NCBI GenBank assembly: GCA_964531695.1
Contig: CAZHEH010000006.1
Span: forward strand, 38,810 to 102,809
Source: JAGXKT01 sp964531695
GTDB lineage: Bacteria; Planctomycetota; Phycisphaerae; SM23-33
Reading direction: 5' to 3'
DNA length: 64,000 nt
Shown here: positions 40,214-48,268 of the stretch, piece by piece
Layout of the letters: every line of letters starts with the position of its first letter
Numbering within the stretch: position 1 is the stretch's first letter
Position numbers and translations under genes: made by a program
The notes under the pieces: generated by a model
What the model saw: the letters and a program-made list of their open reading frames with translations, nothing else
The model's database searches: none
Told to the model about the DNA's origin: nothing

Positions 40214-43200
40214 GTGCCGAGGTACTCGTTGATCTTGCGCGCCGCTTGCCGGCCCGAGGCCACCGCGCGGGCGATGAAGGACGCCCCTTCCGTCAGGTCG
40301 CCCGCGGCGAAGATGCTCGGCTCGCTGGTGGCCGAGCCGGTCAGTTCAACGCGCCCCTGGGCGTCCATCCGCAGGCCAAGCTGGCGTGCGAGGTCCTCGT
40401 CCACCTCCGGCTCGTACCCGAGCGCCAGCACGGCCAAGTCGGCCGGGACGGCGAACTCCGTGCCCGGCTCCTCGATGCTCCGCGGCCCGGACGGTGACTG
40501 CACCCATCGCACCCGGGCGGCCGTAAGCTCGCTGAGCTTCTGCCCGCCGTTGAAGGCCTTGGTCGTCACGCACCAGCGACGGTCCACGCGCGGCGGGGCG
40601 GCGTGGGTCTTGTCCCCGTTGATGCGCTCGGCCGGGAGGATCTCGAACTGCCGGACCTCGCGAGCGCCTTGGGCCAGCGCCATCTCGACGCAGTCGTTGC
40701 CCGTCTCGCCGCCGCCGATGACCACCACGGACTTGTCCCGCACCGGGGAGTCCTCCTGCCACTGCCCGCGGGCCGTCTCGCGGAGGAAGTCGAGGGCGAA
40801 GTGCACCCCGGGCTTGTCGCGTCCGGGCACGGGCAGGTCGCGCGGGCGGGAGGCGCCGACGGCCAGCAGGACGGCATCGTAGCGCGAGCGCAGCTCATCA
40901 GCGGCGATGTCGCGCCCGACCTCGACGTTCGTCTCGAACGACACGCCTTCGCCTTCCAGGCGCTCGATGACGCGATCCACCCGCGCCTTGTCCAGTCGGA
41001 AGTCGGGAATGCCGTCCCGCAGCAGCCCGCCGGGGCGGCTGCCTCGCTCGAAGACCGTCACCTGATGTCCGCTGCGCGCGAGCTGCTGCGCCGCGGCCAG
41101 CCCGGCCGGGCCGGAACCCACGACCGCCACCGACTTGCCCGTCTGGTGCTCGGCGGGGCGGGGCTTGTCCCAGCCCTCGGCGATCGCGCGGTCGGCGATC
41201 TGACGCTCGACCTCCTTGATCGGCACGACGTAGTCCGTGAACACCCGCTTGCAGCCCGCCTGGCACGGCGCGGGGCACAGCCGCGAGGTCAACCCGGGGA
41301 AGTTGTTGGCCGACTCCAGCACTTCCCACGCCTCGCGCCAGCGATCCTGCCGGGCCAGTTCCAGCCACTCGGACACAGGGCTGTCCAGCGGGCAGCCGGC
41401 CTTTTCGCCCGCGGCCGTGCAGCGGGGGTTCATGCATTGGATGCATTTGGCCCCGCTCAGCCCGGCCAAGGCCCGCACGTACTCGTCTTCGTTCGTCCAA
41501 GTCGCCTGGGCGACGCGGGCCTCGTACTGGTCTCGCCATTCGTGCTCGCGCCGGTGCCACCAGGGCATGGCCCGCCGGAGCCATCGCATACGCTTGAGCA
41601 GCTTCATCATCCAGGACGGGGCGGGCAAGGACAGCCGCCGCTCGCGCCCGGCCAGCGTCCACCGCCAGTGGAGCATGTGGCGGTAGGTGATGCTGTCTCC
41701 GTTGGCGGGGTTGATGTCGTATTTCCGCCGGTCGCGGGCGAGCTTCTCGGGGTGCGTGGCCAGCTCGGCGACGTACACGCCGTCCTTGATGAGCATGGCG
41801 TCGGCGAGGTTGTAGATCACCGCGCGGGTCGCGGCGTAATCGTGGTCGGGCAGGTCCTTCTCGTAGGTTCGGCGCACGGCCTCGGCGTAGCGGCGGGCGT
41901 AGTCGATGCCGCCCCAGCGCAGGCAGTCGTAGGTCCGCACGACGATGGCGCGCTTGAGCCCCTCGTCGAGCCGCGGGGCGGCCCCGACCGTCTCCGAAGC
42001 CAGATCGCGGAAGTGCTCCACCCAGCGCACGCCGCGCCCGAACCGGCGGATGCCCCAACGACACTTGTCCTCGAGGACCTGCTGCCATCCGGTCCGCGCC
42101 GGGGGGCCCTGGAACAGTTCGCGGTCCACCACGAACTTCCGACCCATGTTGAACGCGTAGAGGTTCTTGCGGAATTCGTGGCGGATCGTGTCCTTGATCG
42201 CCCACGCGATCGAGTGCATCGACACCGGGATCAGCCCCTTTTGGAAGGCGAAGCCCAGCATCATGATGTTCGCGTAGATCTTGCTGCCGAGGTACCTCTC
42301 GCAGATTCGCGAGATGTTGCGGGCCAGGTAGTCGTCGGGGCGACTCATGCCACGGATGGCCGCCTCGAGCTGCGACACGTCGTAGTCCTCGCGGCCCATC
42401 GTGCCGGCGATGGTCGTGAGCTTGTCCGTGTTGATCACGGCCGCGGTCTTGTCCGGACTGGCCACGCGGCCGCGCCCCTTGGGGTCGATCGCCCGAGCCG
42501 CCTCCAGCACGTCGATGCCGACCAGCAGGTCCGCCTTGCCGTAGGGGATCAGCGGCGTGACGGGCTCGTCGGCGATGTTGTAGACGATCTGGCTGAGCAC
42601 CCCGCCACCGCGGATGGCCAGGCCCTTCTTGTCGAGGAAGGTGACCTTGTAGCCCTCCTTGTAGCCGGCGCGGACGAGGATCTGTGTCGCGGTGCCGATG
42701 CCCTGCGTACCGACGCCGGTCAGGCAGCAGCGCCAGAGCTTGCCGGGGGCGCGCTTCCGGGGCTCGGGGATGTCGTCGAGCCCCAGCTCCGGCACTCGGG
42801 TGCGGGGCGGCCGCTTGCGCCGGATCGTGACGCGCTCGAAGCTGCTGCACGCCCCGACGCGCTCGCAGGCGCCGTCGTTGACGCAGAGCGTCAGGTCCGT
42901 GTCGACCTTCGGGCCGTAATCCGTCTCCACGTGCTTGAGGCCCGGGCAGCCGGTGATCTCCGTGCAGGCCAGGCAGAACGTGCACGCGTCGGTGTTCACG
43001 TTCATGTGCTCCCACTTGGGGAGGTAGCCGAGGCGCTTCTTGACGGTCCGATCCGCGCGCCGCTTGCGACGCAATCTCGTGATGGCGCATTCCTTGTCGG
43101 CGATGATGACCTTCACGCCGTCGCGGAGGAAGGTCTCCTCCAGCAGCTCGCGGTAGCTCTCGCGCTTCTCGGGGTCCACCCGGGCGACCGGCACGTCGGC

Positions 43201-44916
43201 CGGGCCCACGATGCCCTGAACGACGTCCTCTATGTCCTGCCGGGCCGTCGGGTTGCCGATGATGTCGAACTCGTTGCTCGGCGTCGGCTGGTGCCCGGTC
43301 ATCGCCGTCGTGCGGTTGTCCAGGATGATGAACGTGATGTCCTGTCCGAGCTTGACGGCCTGGCTGATCGCGAGTTGCCCGGAGTGGTAGAAGGTCGAGT
43401 CGCCCATGAACACGACCTGCTTGTTCGGGATGAACGGGTCCATCCCGCTGCCGGTGCCGCCGCCGAGGCCCATGCCCGAGAGGTTGTGCATCAGTTCCGT
43501 GTTCGGCGGGTACATCAGCATCGTGTAGCAGCCGATGTCGCCGTGGAACAGCAGGTCAACCGGCTCCCGCCCGTGCGCGCGGGACATGTACTCCGGGTCG
43601 GTGAACTTCCGCTTGATCTCCAGGCAAAGCCCGGCCGAGTCCCGGTGGGGGCAGCCGGGGCAGAAGCTCGGCAGCCGCGCCGGCAGCGCGGGCATCTCGA
43701 CCTCGGCCGTGGCGCGGGCGTGGGCCAGTTCCCGCTCGATCGCGCCGCGGTCCACTCCCGGACTCGCGCTCTTGCCGGCCAGGTGGTCGAGCAGCGGAAC
43801 CAGACGCTCCAGGATGATGGACGGATCCAGCCCCCGGACCTCGGGCAGCCCCTCGAGCCCGCCGGGGAACTGCTTGCCCCAGACCTCCACGGCGGCCGAC
43901 GCGCCGCCCGTCTGGCGGTCCCGCGAGACGATCTCGGTGATCTGCTCCTCCAGGAAGCCGCGCCGCTCCTCGACGACGATGATCCGTTCGCACTGGCGGG
44001 CGAGCTGCCGGACCATGCCGCCGTCCACGGGGTAGCTCAGCCCGAACTTCAGGATGGGATGCTCGCCGAGCACGCCCAGCTCCCAGAGTACCTGCACGAG
44101 GTAGTCGTGCGCCAGGCCGCTGGTGGCGAAGCCGATGGGCTTCCGGCCCTCGGAGGGGTGCTCGATGCGGTTGAGCCCGAATTCCCGCGCCACGGCCAGG
44201 GCGCGCTGGAACCGCTCGGGGTAGTTCTCCTCCTGCCACCAGGTCTTGGGCGGAAGGAGCACGTGCTTGTTGAGGTCGATTCCGGCCGTCTGGAAGTCGC
44301 GCAGCGACTTGGTGTTGTGCCGCGGGTACTGGTTGGCCCGGCAGACGACGCTGCCGCCGCCGTCGGCGAGGTTCGTCGGCATGATGAAGCCGGTGTACAA
44401 CTCGCTGCGGCGGGAGAGCTGGAGCCCGAGGTCGATGTAGTCCTTGACCTCCTGCGCGCACGACGGCTCGATGACGGGAATGAACAGGTGCCGGCTGATG
44501 AAGCGGCTGTCCGACGGCACCTGCGTCGAGTCGGACCAGGGGTCGTCGCCGTAGATGACGACCGCGCCGCCCTCGGGATGAGCCCCGGCCAGCGACCCCA
44601 GCGCCAGCGCGTCGGCCGCGACGTGCACGCCGACGGACTTCATGCAAATCACGCCGCGGCAGCCGGCGACCTGCGAGCCGTTGAGCATCGCGGCGGCCAG
44701 CGCCTCGTTGTTGTTGATGACCGCGCGGATGCCCTTCTCGTGCAGCAGGTCCTTGATCAGCGCCATGGAGTCAAAGAACCCGGCCACGGGGCTTCCGGGG
44801 TATCCGCCGAGCAGATGGACGCCGCCCTCGGCCTCGAGCGCTCCTTTGAGCAGCAGCTCGCTCCCGATGAAGATCTGGGGTCCATCCTCGGTCAGGAATC
44901 TCGGGTCGACCTTCAT
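40210..44916 (-). CDS. Tripartite fusion: indolepyruvate:ferredoxin oxidoreductase alpha and beta subunits plus GltD/NfnL-like NAD(P)H module
   Basis: 1568 residues. Residues 1-690 are IorA-like: pyruvate-binding domain, then the TPP domain with CPGCPH (419-424), GDIGC (459-463) and two iron-sulfur clusters (CTFCLACTEITGCPG 645-659; Cys678, 684, 690). Residues 728-1040 are IorB-like (GVGTQGIGTATQIL 734-747). Residues 1150-1568 are a GltD/NfnL/DPD-type flavoprotein with its own cysteines (CIQCMNPRC 1158-1166, GCPLDSP 1174-1180, LCPAPCQAGC 1213-1222), an FAD site (VVGSGPAGLAAA 1265-1276) and a nucleotide site (VVIGGGETGNDC 1398-1409). IorA-IorB fusions are known; adding the NAD(P)H module suggests 2-oxoacid oxidation coupled directly to NAD(P)+. 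The start at 44916 fits a leaderless promoter; ATG 44925 overlaps the -10. Confidence 0.9.
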   Translation of the reverse strand: MKVDPRFLTEDGPQIFIGSELLLKGALEAEGGVHLLGGYPGSPVAGFFDSMALIKDLLHEKGIRAVINNNEALAAAMLNGSQVAGCRGVICMKSVGVHVAADALALGSLAGAHPEGGAVVIYGDDPWSDSTQVPSDSRFISRHLFIPVIEPSCAQEVKDYIDLGLQLSRRSELYTGFIMPTNLADGGGSVVCRANQYPRHNTKSLRDFQTAGIDLNKHVLLPPKTWWQEENYPERFQRALAVAREFGLNRIEHPSEGRKPIGFATSGLAHDYLVQVLWELGVLGEHPILKFGLSYPVDGGMVRQLARQCERIIVVEERRGFLEEQITEIVSRDRQTGGASAAVEVWGKQFPGGLEGLPEVRGLDPSIILERLVPLLDHLAGKSASPGVDRGAIERELAHARATAEVEMPALPARLPSFCPGCPHRDSAGLCLEIKRKFTDPEYMSRAHGREPVDLLFHGDIGCYTMLMYPPNTELMHNLSGMGLGGGTGSGMDPFIPNKQVVFMGDSTFYHSGQLAISQAVKLGQDITFIILDNRTTAMTGHQPTPSNEFDIIGNPTARQDIEDVVQGIVGPADVPVARVDPEKRESYRELLEETFLRDGVKVIIADKECAITRLRRKRRADRTVKKRLGYLPKWEHMNVNTDACTFCLACTEITGCPGLKHVETDYGPKVDTDLTLCVNDGACERVGACSSFERVTIRRKRPPRTRVPELGLDDIPEPRKRAPGKLWRCCLTGVGTQGIGTATQILVRAGYKEGYKVTFLDKKGLAIRGGGVLSQIVYNIADEPVTPLIPYGKADLLVGIDVLEAARAIDPKGRGRVASPDKTAAVINTDKLTTIAGTMGREDYDVSQLEAAIRGMSRPDDYLARNISRICERYLGSKIYANIMMLGFAFQKGLIPVSMHSIAWAIKDTIRHEFRKNLYAFNMGRKFVVDRELFQGPPARTGWQQVLEDKCRWGIRRFGRGVRWVEHFRDLASETVGAAPRLDEGLKRAIVVRTYDCLRWGGIDYARRYAEAVRRTYEKDLPDHDYAATRAVIYNLADAMLIKDGVYVAELATHPEKLARDRRKYDINPANGDSITYRHMLHWRWTLAGRERRLSLPAPSWMMKLLKRMRWLRRAMPWWHRREHEWRDQYEARVAQATWTNEDEYVRALAGLSGAKCIQCMNPRCTAAGEKAGCPLDSPVSEWLELARQDRWREAWEVLESANNFPGLTSRLCPAPCQAGCKRVFTDYVVPIKEVERQIADRAIAEGWDKPRPAEHQTGKSVAVVGSGPAGLAAAQQLARSGHQVTVFERGSRPGGLLRDGIPDFRLDKARVDRVIERLEGEGVSFETNVEVGRDIAADELRSRYDAVLLAVGASRPRDLPVPGRDKPGVHFALDFLRETARGQWQEDSPVRDKSVVVIGGGETGNDCVEMALAQGAREVRQFEILPAERINGDKTHAAPPRVDRRWCVTTKAFNGGQKLSELTAARVRWVQSPSGPRSIEEPGTEFAVPADLAVLALGYEPEVDEDLARQLGLRMDAQGRVELTGSATSEPSIFAAGDLTEGASFIARAVASGRQAARKINEYLGT

Positions 44917-44923
44917 CGCGGGC

Positions 44924-44952
44924 ATTGTACGCCAGCCGAGCGCCCGCCAAAA
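44924..44952 (-). promoter_or_regulatory. Promoter of the oxidoreductase fusion gene (leaderless spacing)
   Basis: Minus strand: TTTTGG (44952-44947), 17 bases, TACAAT (44929-44924). The -10 ends 7 bases before the ATG at 44916. The -35 is weak. Confidence 0.4.
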
Positions 44953-45018
44953 AGCATTTCGGCGACGCCGGTCGGGTAGGCGATCAGAGCGATTCTGGAA
45001 TCCGACGTGAATCGCGAG

Positions 45019-45024
45019 TAGACT
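45019..45024 (+). promoter_or_regulatory. -10 box (TAGACT) of the methyltransferase gene, leaderless spacing
   Basis: TAGACT ends 7 bases before the ATG at 45032; TGGAAT lies 17 bases upstream at 44996-45001. This gives the R-M pair its own promoter. Confidence 0.4.
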
Positions 45025-45031
45025 GCAACGC

Positions 45032-46354
45032 ATGCAGGGGCTCACGGAAGGCCAGGTTGACCCGGCGGTGCGAACCCATCCTGCGGTGGCCAACAAGGTC
45101 CAGCCGGAGGATATGCCGATCCACCGGTGGTATCGGTTCGTGCTGTCCTATCCCCCGCATCTCGTTCGGCATTACCTCTCGCGGTTCGGCGCAGGCGAGG
45201 GAGCGGTGGTTCTCGATCCCTTCTGCGGCACGGGCACCACGATCGTTGAGTGCCGGAAGCAGGGCGTCTCAGCCGTCGGCATCGAGGCGCTGCCGATGGC
45301 CCATCTGGCCAGCACCGTCAAGACGGATTGGCGGCCCGATTCCGACGGGCTGCTCCTGCACGCACAAGCGATTACCGATAGGGCACAGCGGGCCCTCGAG
45401 AGCGACGGGGTGCCCGATGAGCCCTTCTTCGCCGTCGCGTCTCGGCGGTCGTCACTGAGGACGCTGTCCCAAGAATCCGAGAAACTGTTGCTGAAGGGCT
45501 CCATCAGCCCCCTGCCCCTGCACAAAGCTCTGGTCCTGCTGGCGGAGATCGAGCGAGACGGGCACAAGCGATACCTGGACCATGAGCGGCTCGCCCTCGC
45601 GCGGGCCCTGGTCGAATCCATCGGCAACCTCTGCTTCGGGCCGGAGGTCGGTGTCGGCCGCCGTAAGGAAGATACTCCCGTGGTGGCCGCTTGGATGGAC
45701 TGCGTCAGGCAGATGGCGGACGACCTCCGCGGGGCGGCGCCGGAGAGCCCGGTTCCGACCGTGCACCACGCGGACGCGCGGGAAGGGCTCTCTCGCTTGG
45801 CCCCGGATTCCGTGGATGCGGTGATCACCTCGCCGCCGTACCCGAACGAGAAGGACTACACCCGCACGACCCGGCTCGAGTCGGTCCTGCTGGGGCTCGT
45901 GAGGGACCGACGCGAGCTGCGCCGATCCAAAGAGGCGCTCGTGCGCTCCAATACGCGGGGCGTATACCAGGCGGACGAGGACGATCAGTACGTTGCGGAC
46001 AACCTGGAGGTGCAGCGGATCGCGGATGAGATCGAGAAACGCCGCGTCGCGATGGGCAAGACCAGCGGCTTCGAGCGGCAGTATCACCGAGTCACCAAGC
46101 TCTACTTCGGGGGGATGGCCAGGCACCTGGACCAACTCAGAGCTTGCCTCAAGCCCGGCGCTCGTCTCGCGTACGTGGTGGGCGACCAGGCCTCCTATCT
46201 GCGCGTGATGATCCGCACCGGGGCAATCCTGGCACAGATCGCCGAGAAGCTCGGATACGAAGTCACGGACATCGATCTGTTCCGCACGCGGCTGGCGACG
46301 GCCACTGGCGAGCAGCTCCGCGAGGAGGTCCTTCTGCTGCGGTATCCCGGCTGA
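45032..46354 (+). CDS. DNA (N4/N6-amino) methyltransferase of a restriction-modification system
   Basis: 440 residues. Two methyltransferase motifs are clear: the SAM-binding motif I DPFCGTGTT (62-70) and the catalytic motif IV TSPPY (265-269, followed by PNEKDY). The SPPY form points to N4-cytosine or N6-adenine methylation. Motif I precedes motif IV with about 195 residues between them, which probably carry target recognition; this order and the SPPY sequence do not fit the common beta class. The gene is followed after 20 bases by a probable nuclease, so it should protect the host from that enzyme. The target sequence cannot be predicted. Confidence 0.85.
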   Translation: MQGLTEGQVDPAVRTHPAVANKVQPEDMPIHRWYRFVLSYPPHLVRHYLSRFGAGEGAVVLDPFCGTGTTIVECRKQGVSAVGIEALPMAHLASTVKTDWRPDSDGLLLHAQAITDRAQRALESDGVPDEPFFAVASRRSSLRTLSQESEKLLLKGSISPLPLHKALVLLAEIERDGHKRYLDHERLALARALVESIGNLCFGPEVGVGRRKEDTPVVAAWMDCVRQMADDLRGAAPESPVPTVHHADAREGLSRLAPDSVDAVITSPPYPNEKDYTRTTRLESVLLGLVRDRRELRRSKEALVRSNTRGVYQADEDDQYVADNLEVQRIADEIEKRRVAMGKTSGFERQYHRVTKLYFGGMARHLDQLRACLKPGARLAYVVGDQASYLRVMIRTGAILAQIAEKLGYEVTDIDLFRTRLATATGEQLREEVLLLRYPG

Positions 46355-46374
46355 GGGCCGGCTGGAGAGGGTCC

Positions 46375-47172
46375 ATGCCAGCGAACAGGTACGAGCGACT
46401 CCTGGAGCATGTGTTCTTTGCTCATTACGAGGCGGGCGCGGCCGAGGTGGTCTTCTACCGAGACGAACTGGTCGCGGCGGCGGAGCGGTTGGGCCTTGCG
46501 CTGCCCAAGAACCTGGGCGACATTGTCTATAGCTTCCGATATCGGGCCGAGCTGCCCGCCGCCGTTGCCGACACGGCGCCCGAGGGCAAGTCGTGGATCA
46601 TCCGTCCGGCGGGGCCCGGCCGCTACCGCTTCGTGGCCACCTCCCTCACGCATGTTGTGCCGCGCGAGGGTATGGCCCGGACCAAGGTACCCAATGCAAC
46701 GCCGGGCGTGATCGAGATGTACGCGCTGACGGATGAACAAGCGCTGCTTGCCAAGCTCCGCTACAACCGGCTGATCGACATCTTCACGGGACTGACCTGC
46801 TACTCCCTGCAAAGCCACCTCCGCACCACCGTGAAGGGACTGGGACAGGTTGAGACCGATGAGCTGTATGTGGGCGTGGACAGGCGAGGCGTACACACCA
46901 TCCTGCCGGTGCAGGCCAAAGGGGGCAGGGATCGCCTCAATGTCGTGCAGATCGAGCAAGACCTCGCACTGTGTGCGGCCAAGTACGGCAGCTTGCCCTG
47001 CAGGCCTATTGCCGCCCAGTTCGTCGAGTCGTCGCGGATCGCCATGTTCGAGTTCGAGATGGCCGAAGAGCTTGTCTCGCTGGTGCGGGAGCGGCACTAT
47101 CAGCTCGTGCCGCCCGAGGAACTGAGCGCCGAAGATCTGCAACGGTACATGAAGCGTTCGGAAGAAGCGTAG
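46375..47172 (+). CDS. Probable type II restriction endonuclease
   Basis: 265 residues. Called from its position 20 bases after an amino-methyltransferase gene, and from a PD-(D/E)XK-like core: ETDELYVGVDRRGVHTILPV followed by QAKG near residues 181-184, where Gln replaces the usual Glu of E-x-K. Conserved-looking elements earlier include YRFVATSLTHVV and RTKVPNATPG. A winged-helix-like N-terminus may bind DNA. No close named family is recognised, so specificity is unknown. The ATG at 46375 has a GGAGAGG site. Confidence 0.68.
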   Translation: MPANRYERLLEHVFFAHYEAGAAEVVFYRDELVAAAERLGLALPKNLGDIVYSFRYRAELPAAVADTAPEGKSWIIRPAGPGRYRFVATSLTHVVPREGMARTKVPNATPGVIEMYALTDEQALLAKLRYNRLIDIFTGLTCYSLQSHLRTTVKGLGQVETDELYVGVDRRGVHTILPVQAKGGRDRLNVVQIEQDLALCAAKYGSLPCRPIAAQFVESSRIAMFEFEMAEELVSLVRERHYQLVPPEELSAEDLQRYMKRSEEA

Positions 47173-47208
47173 CGTCGTCCGCCGTCTCGTGCTTGGGATT
47201 CCCCGCCG

Positions 47209-48060
47209 TCACATGGGCCGGTGATGCGGCGAGTGGCCCCACTGGAGCTTGTCGGCCAGCGTGGTGAAGAAGTGCCGCCCGGGGTGGGCCACGATGCACA
47301 CGCCCTCGGGCGCCCGCCGGACCTCCACCCTGTCACCGTCGCAGAGCCCGCTGGAGATCTGCCCGTCGATCACCACGGCCGAGCCGGGATTGACCCGCGA
47401 TGCGGTGATGTGAATGGCGGTGTCGCTGCGGATCACGATCGGCCGCATCGACAGCGTATGCGGAGCCACCGGCGTGATCGTCACCGCGTCGAGCGTCGGC
47501 TCGAGAATCGGGCCGCTGGCGGACATGCTGTAGCCGGTCGAGCCGGTCGGCGTGGCCACCACCAACCCGTCGCCGAGGTACCGCGCCACCGGCACATCCG
47601 CACGCGCCACGCTCAGGTCGATCATCCGGAAGGGCGGGCCGGCCAGAATCGCCACGTCGTTGGCCGCCGCGCTCGTGAACCGGTGCCGTCGGCAGTTGGT
47701 GATCGTTACTTCCAGCATCATCCGGGCCGTGGCGGCGACCCGCCCGGCCAGGATGTCGTCGAAGTGCTTCTGCATGTGCTCGACGCTGAACTCGGCCAGG
47801 AAGCCCAGCTTGCCCATGTTCACGCCGACGATCGGGATGCCGGTGCCGACCAGCGACCGAGCGGCCGTCAGGAGCGTGCCGTCTCCGCCGAACACCACGC
47901 ACAGGTCGGCACGTGCCGCCCCGTCGGGCAGGGGCTCTCGGGCGTCGCCCCGGGCCAGGATGTCCGCGCGCTCCTCGAACCACGGCCGCAGGGCGTCCAC
48001 CTGCTCCGAGACGCCTTCCTTGTCCGGATTGGTCAGGATGAGGATCTGCTTGCGGGCCAT
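47209..48060 (-). CDS. nadK: NAD kinase
   Basis: 283 residues. Phosphorylates NAD to NADP. The family motif GGDGT is at 58-62 (VVFGGDGTLLTAAR), followed by GVNMGKLGFLAEFS, the conserved ANDVAI element and TPTGSTGYSMSASGPI, then the C-terminal IDGQ. The ATG at 48060 is preferred: it lies 7 bases after a TAGAAT -10 box, consistent with a leaderless mRNA; the ATG at 48069 would sit inside that box. Convergent with the restriction gene, with 36 bases between stops. Confidence 0.95.
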   Translation of the reverse strand: MARKQILILTNPDKEGVSEQVDALRPWFEERADILARGDAREPLPDGAARADLCVVFGGDGTLLTAARSLVGTGIPIVGVNMGKLGFLAEFSVEHMQKHFDDILAGRVAATARMMLEVTITNCRRHRFTSAAANDVAILAGPPFRMIDLSVARADVPVARYLGDGLVVATPTGSTGYSMSASGPILEPTLDAVTITPVAPHTLSMRPIVIRSDTAIHITASRVNPGSAVVIDGQISSGLCDGDRVEVRRAPEGVCIVAHPGRHFFTTLADKLQWGHSPHHRPM

Positions 48061-48067
48061 GGTCGGC

Positions 48068-48096
48068 ATTCTACCGCGCGGCCGGGCGCGGGGCAC
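48068..48096 (-). promoter_or_regulatory. Promoter of nadK (leaderless spacing)
   Basis: Minus strand: GTGCCC (48096-48091), 17 bases, TAGAAT (48073-48068). The start codon at 48060 follows 7 bases after the -10. Confidence 0.5.
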
Positions 48097-48122
48097 GAGG
48101 GGATGCTCATCCGGCCGAGCGG

Positions 48123-48251
48123 TCAGCGAAGCTCACCCAGCCAGCGCTTCAGCGCGTCGGCGTCGGCGAGGAATTGCTCCGGCTCGCGGCCGCGTACGAA
48201 CTCGACCAGTCCGTAGCTGCCGGAACGTGATCGAAACAGGTCGGCTGCGGA
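48123..48251 (-). pseudogene. Possible gene remnant without a start codon
   Basis: A 42-codon stretch open on the minus strand between TAG (48254-48252) and TGA (48125-48123). Its translation has a protein-like composition (for example SGSYGLVEFVRGREPEQFL and ADALKRWLGELR) and GC-rich third positions like the neighbours. It has no ATG, GTG or TTG start. It may be the 3' end of a decayed gene between the pyrophosphorylase and nadK genes. Similarity is not known to me. Confidence 0.3.
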
Positions 48252-48268
48252 CTACGCCGTACTCCCGG

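Noticed and set aside
40603..44979. A 1458-residue open frame on the plus strand opposite the oxidoreductase fusion
   Set aside because: It mirrors a gene with clear catalytic motifs; its translation is rich in Arg, His, Gly and Val with no motif, as expected for an antisense frame in GC-rich DNA.
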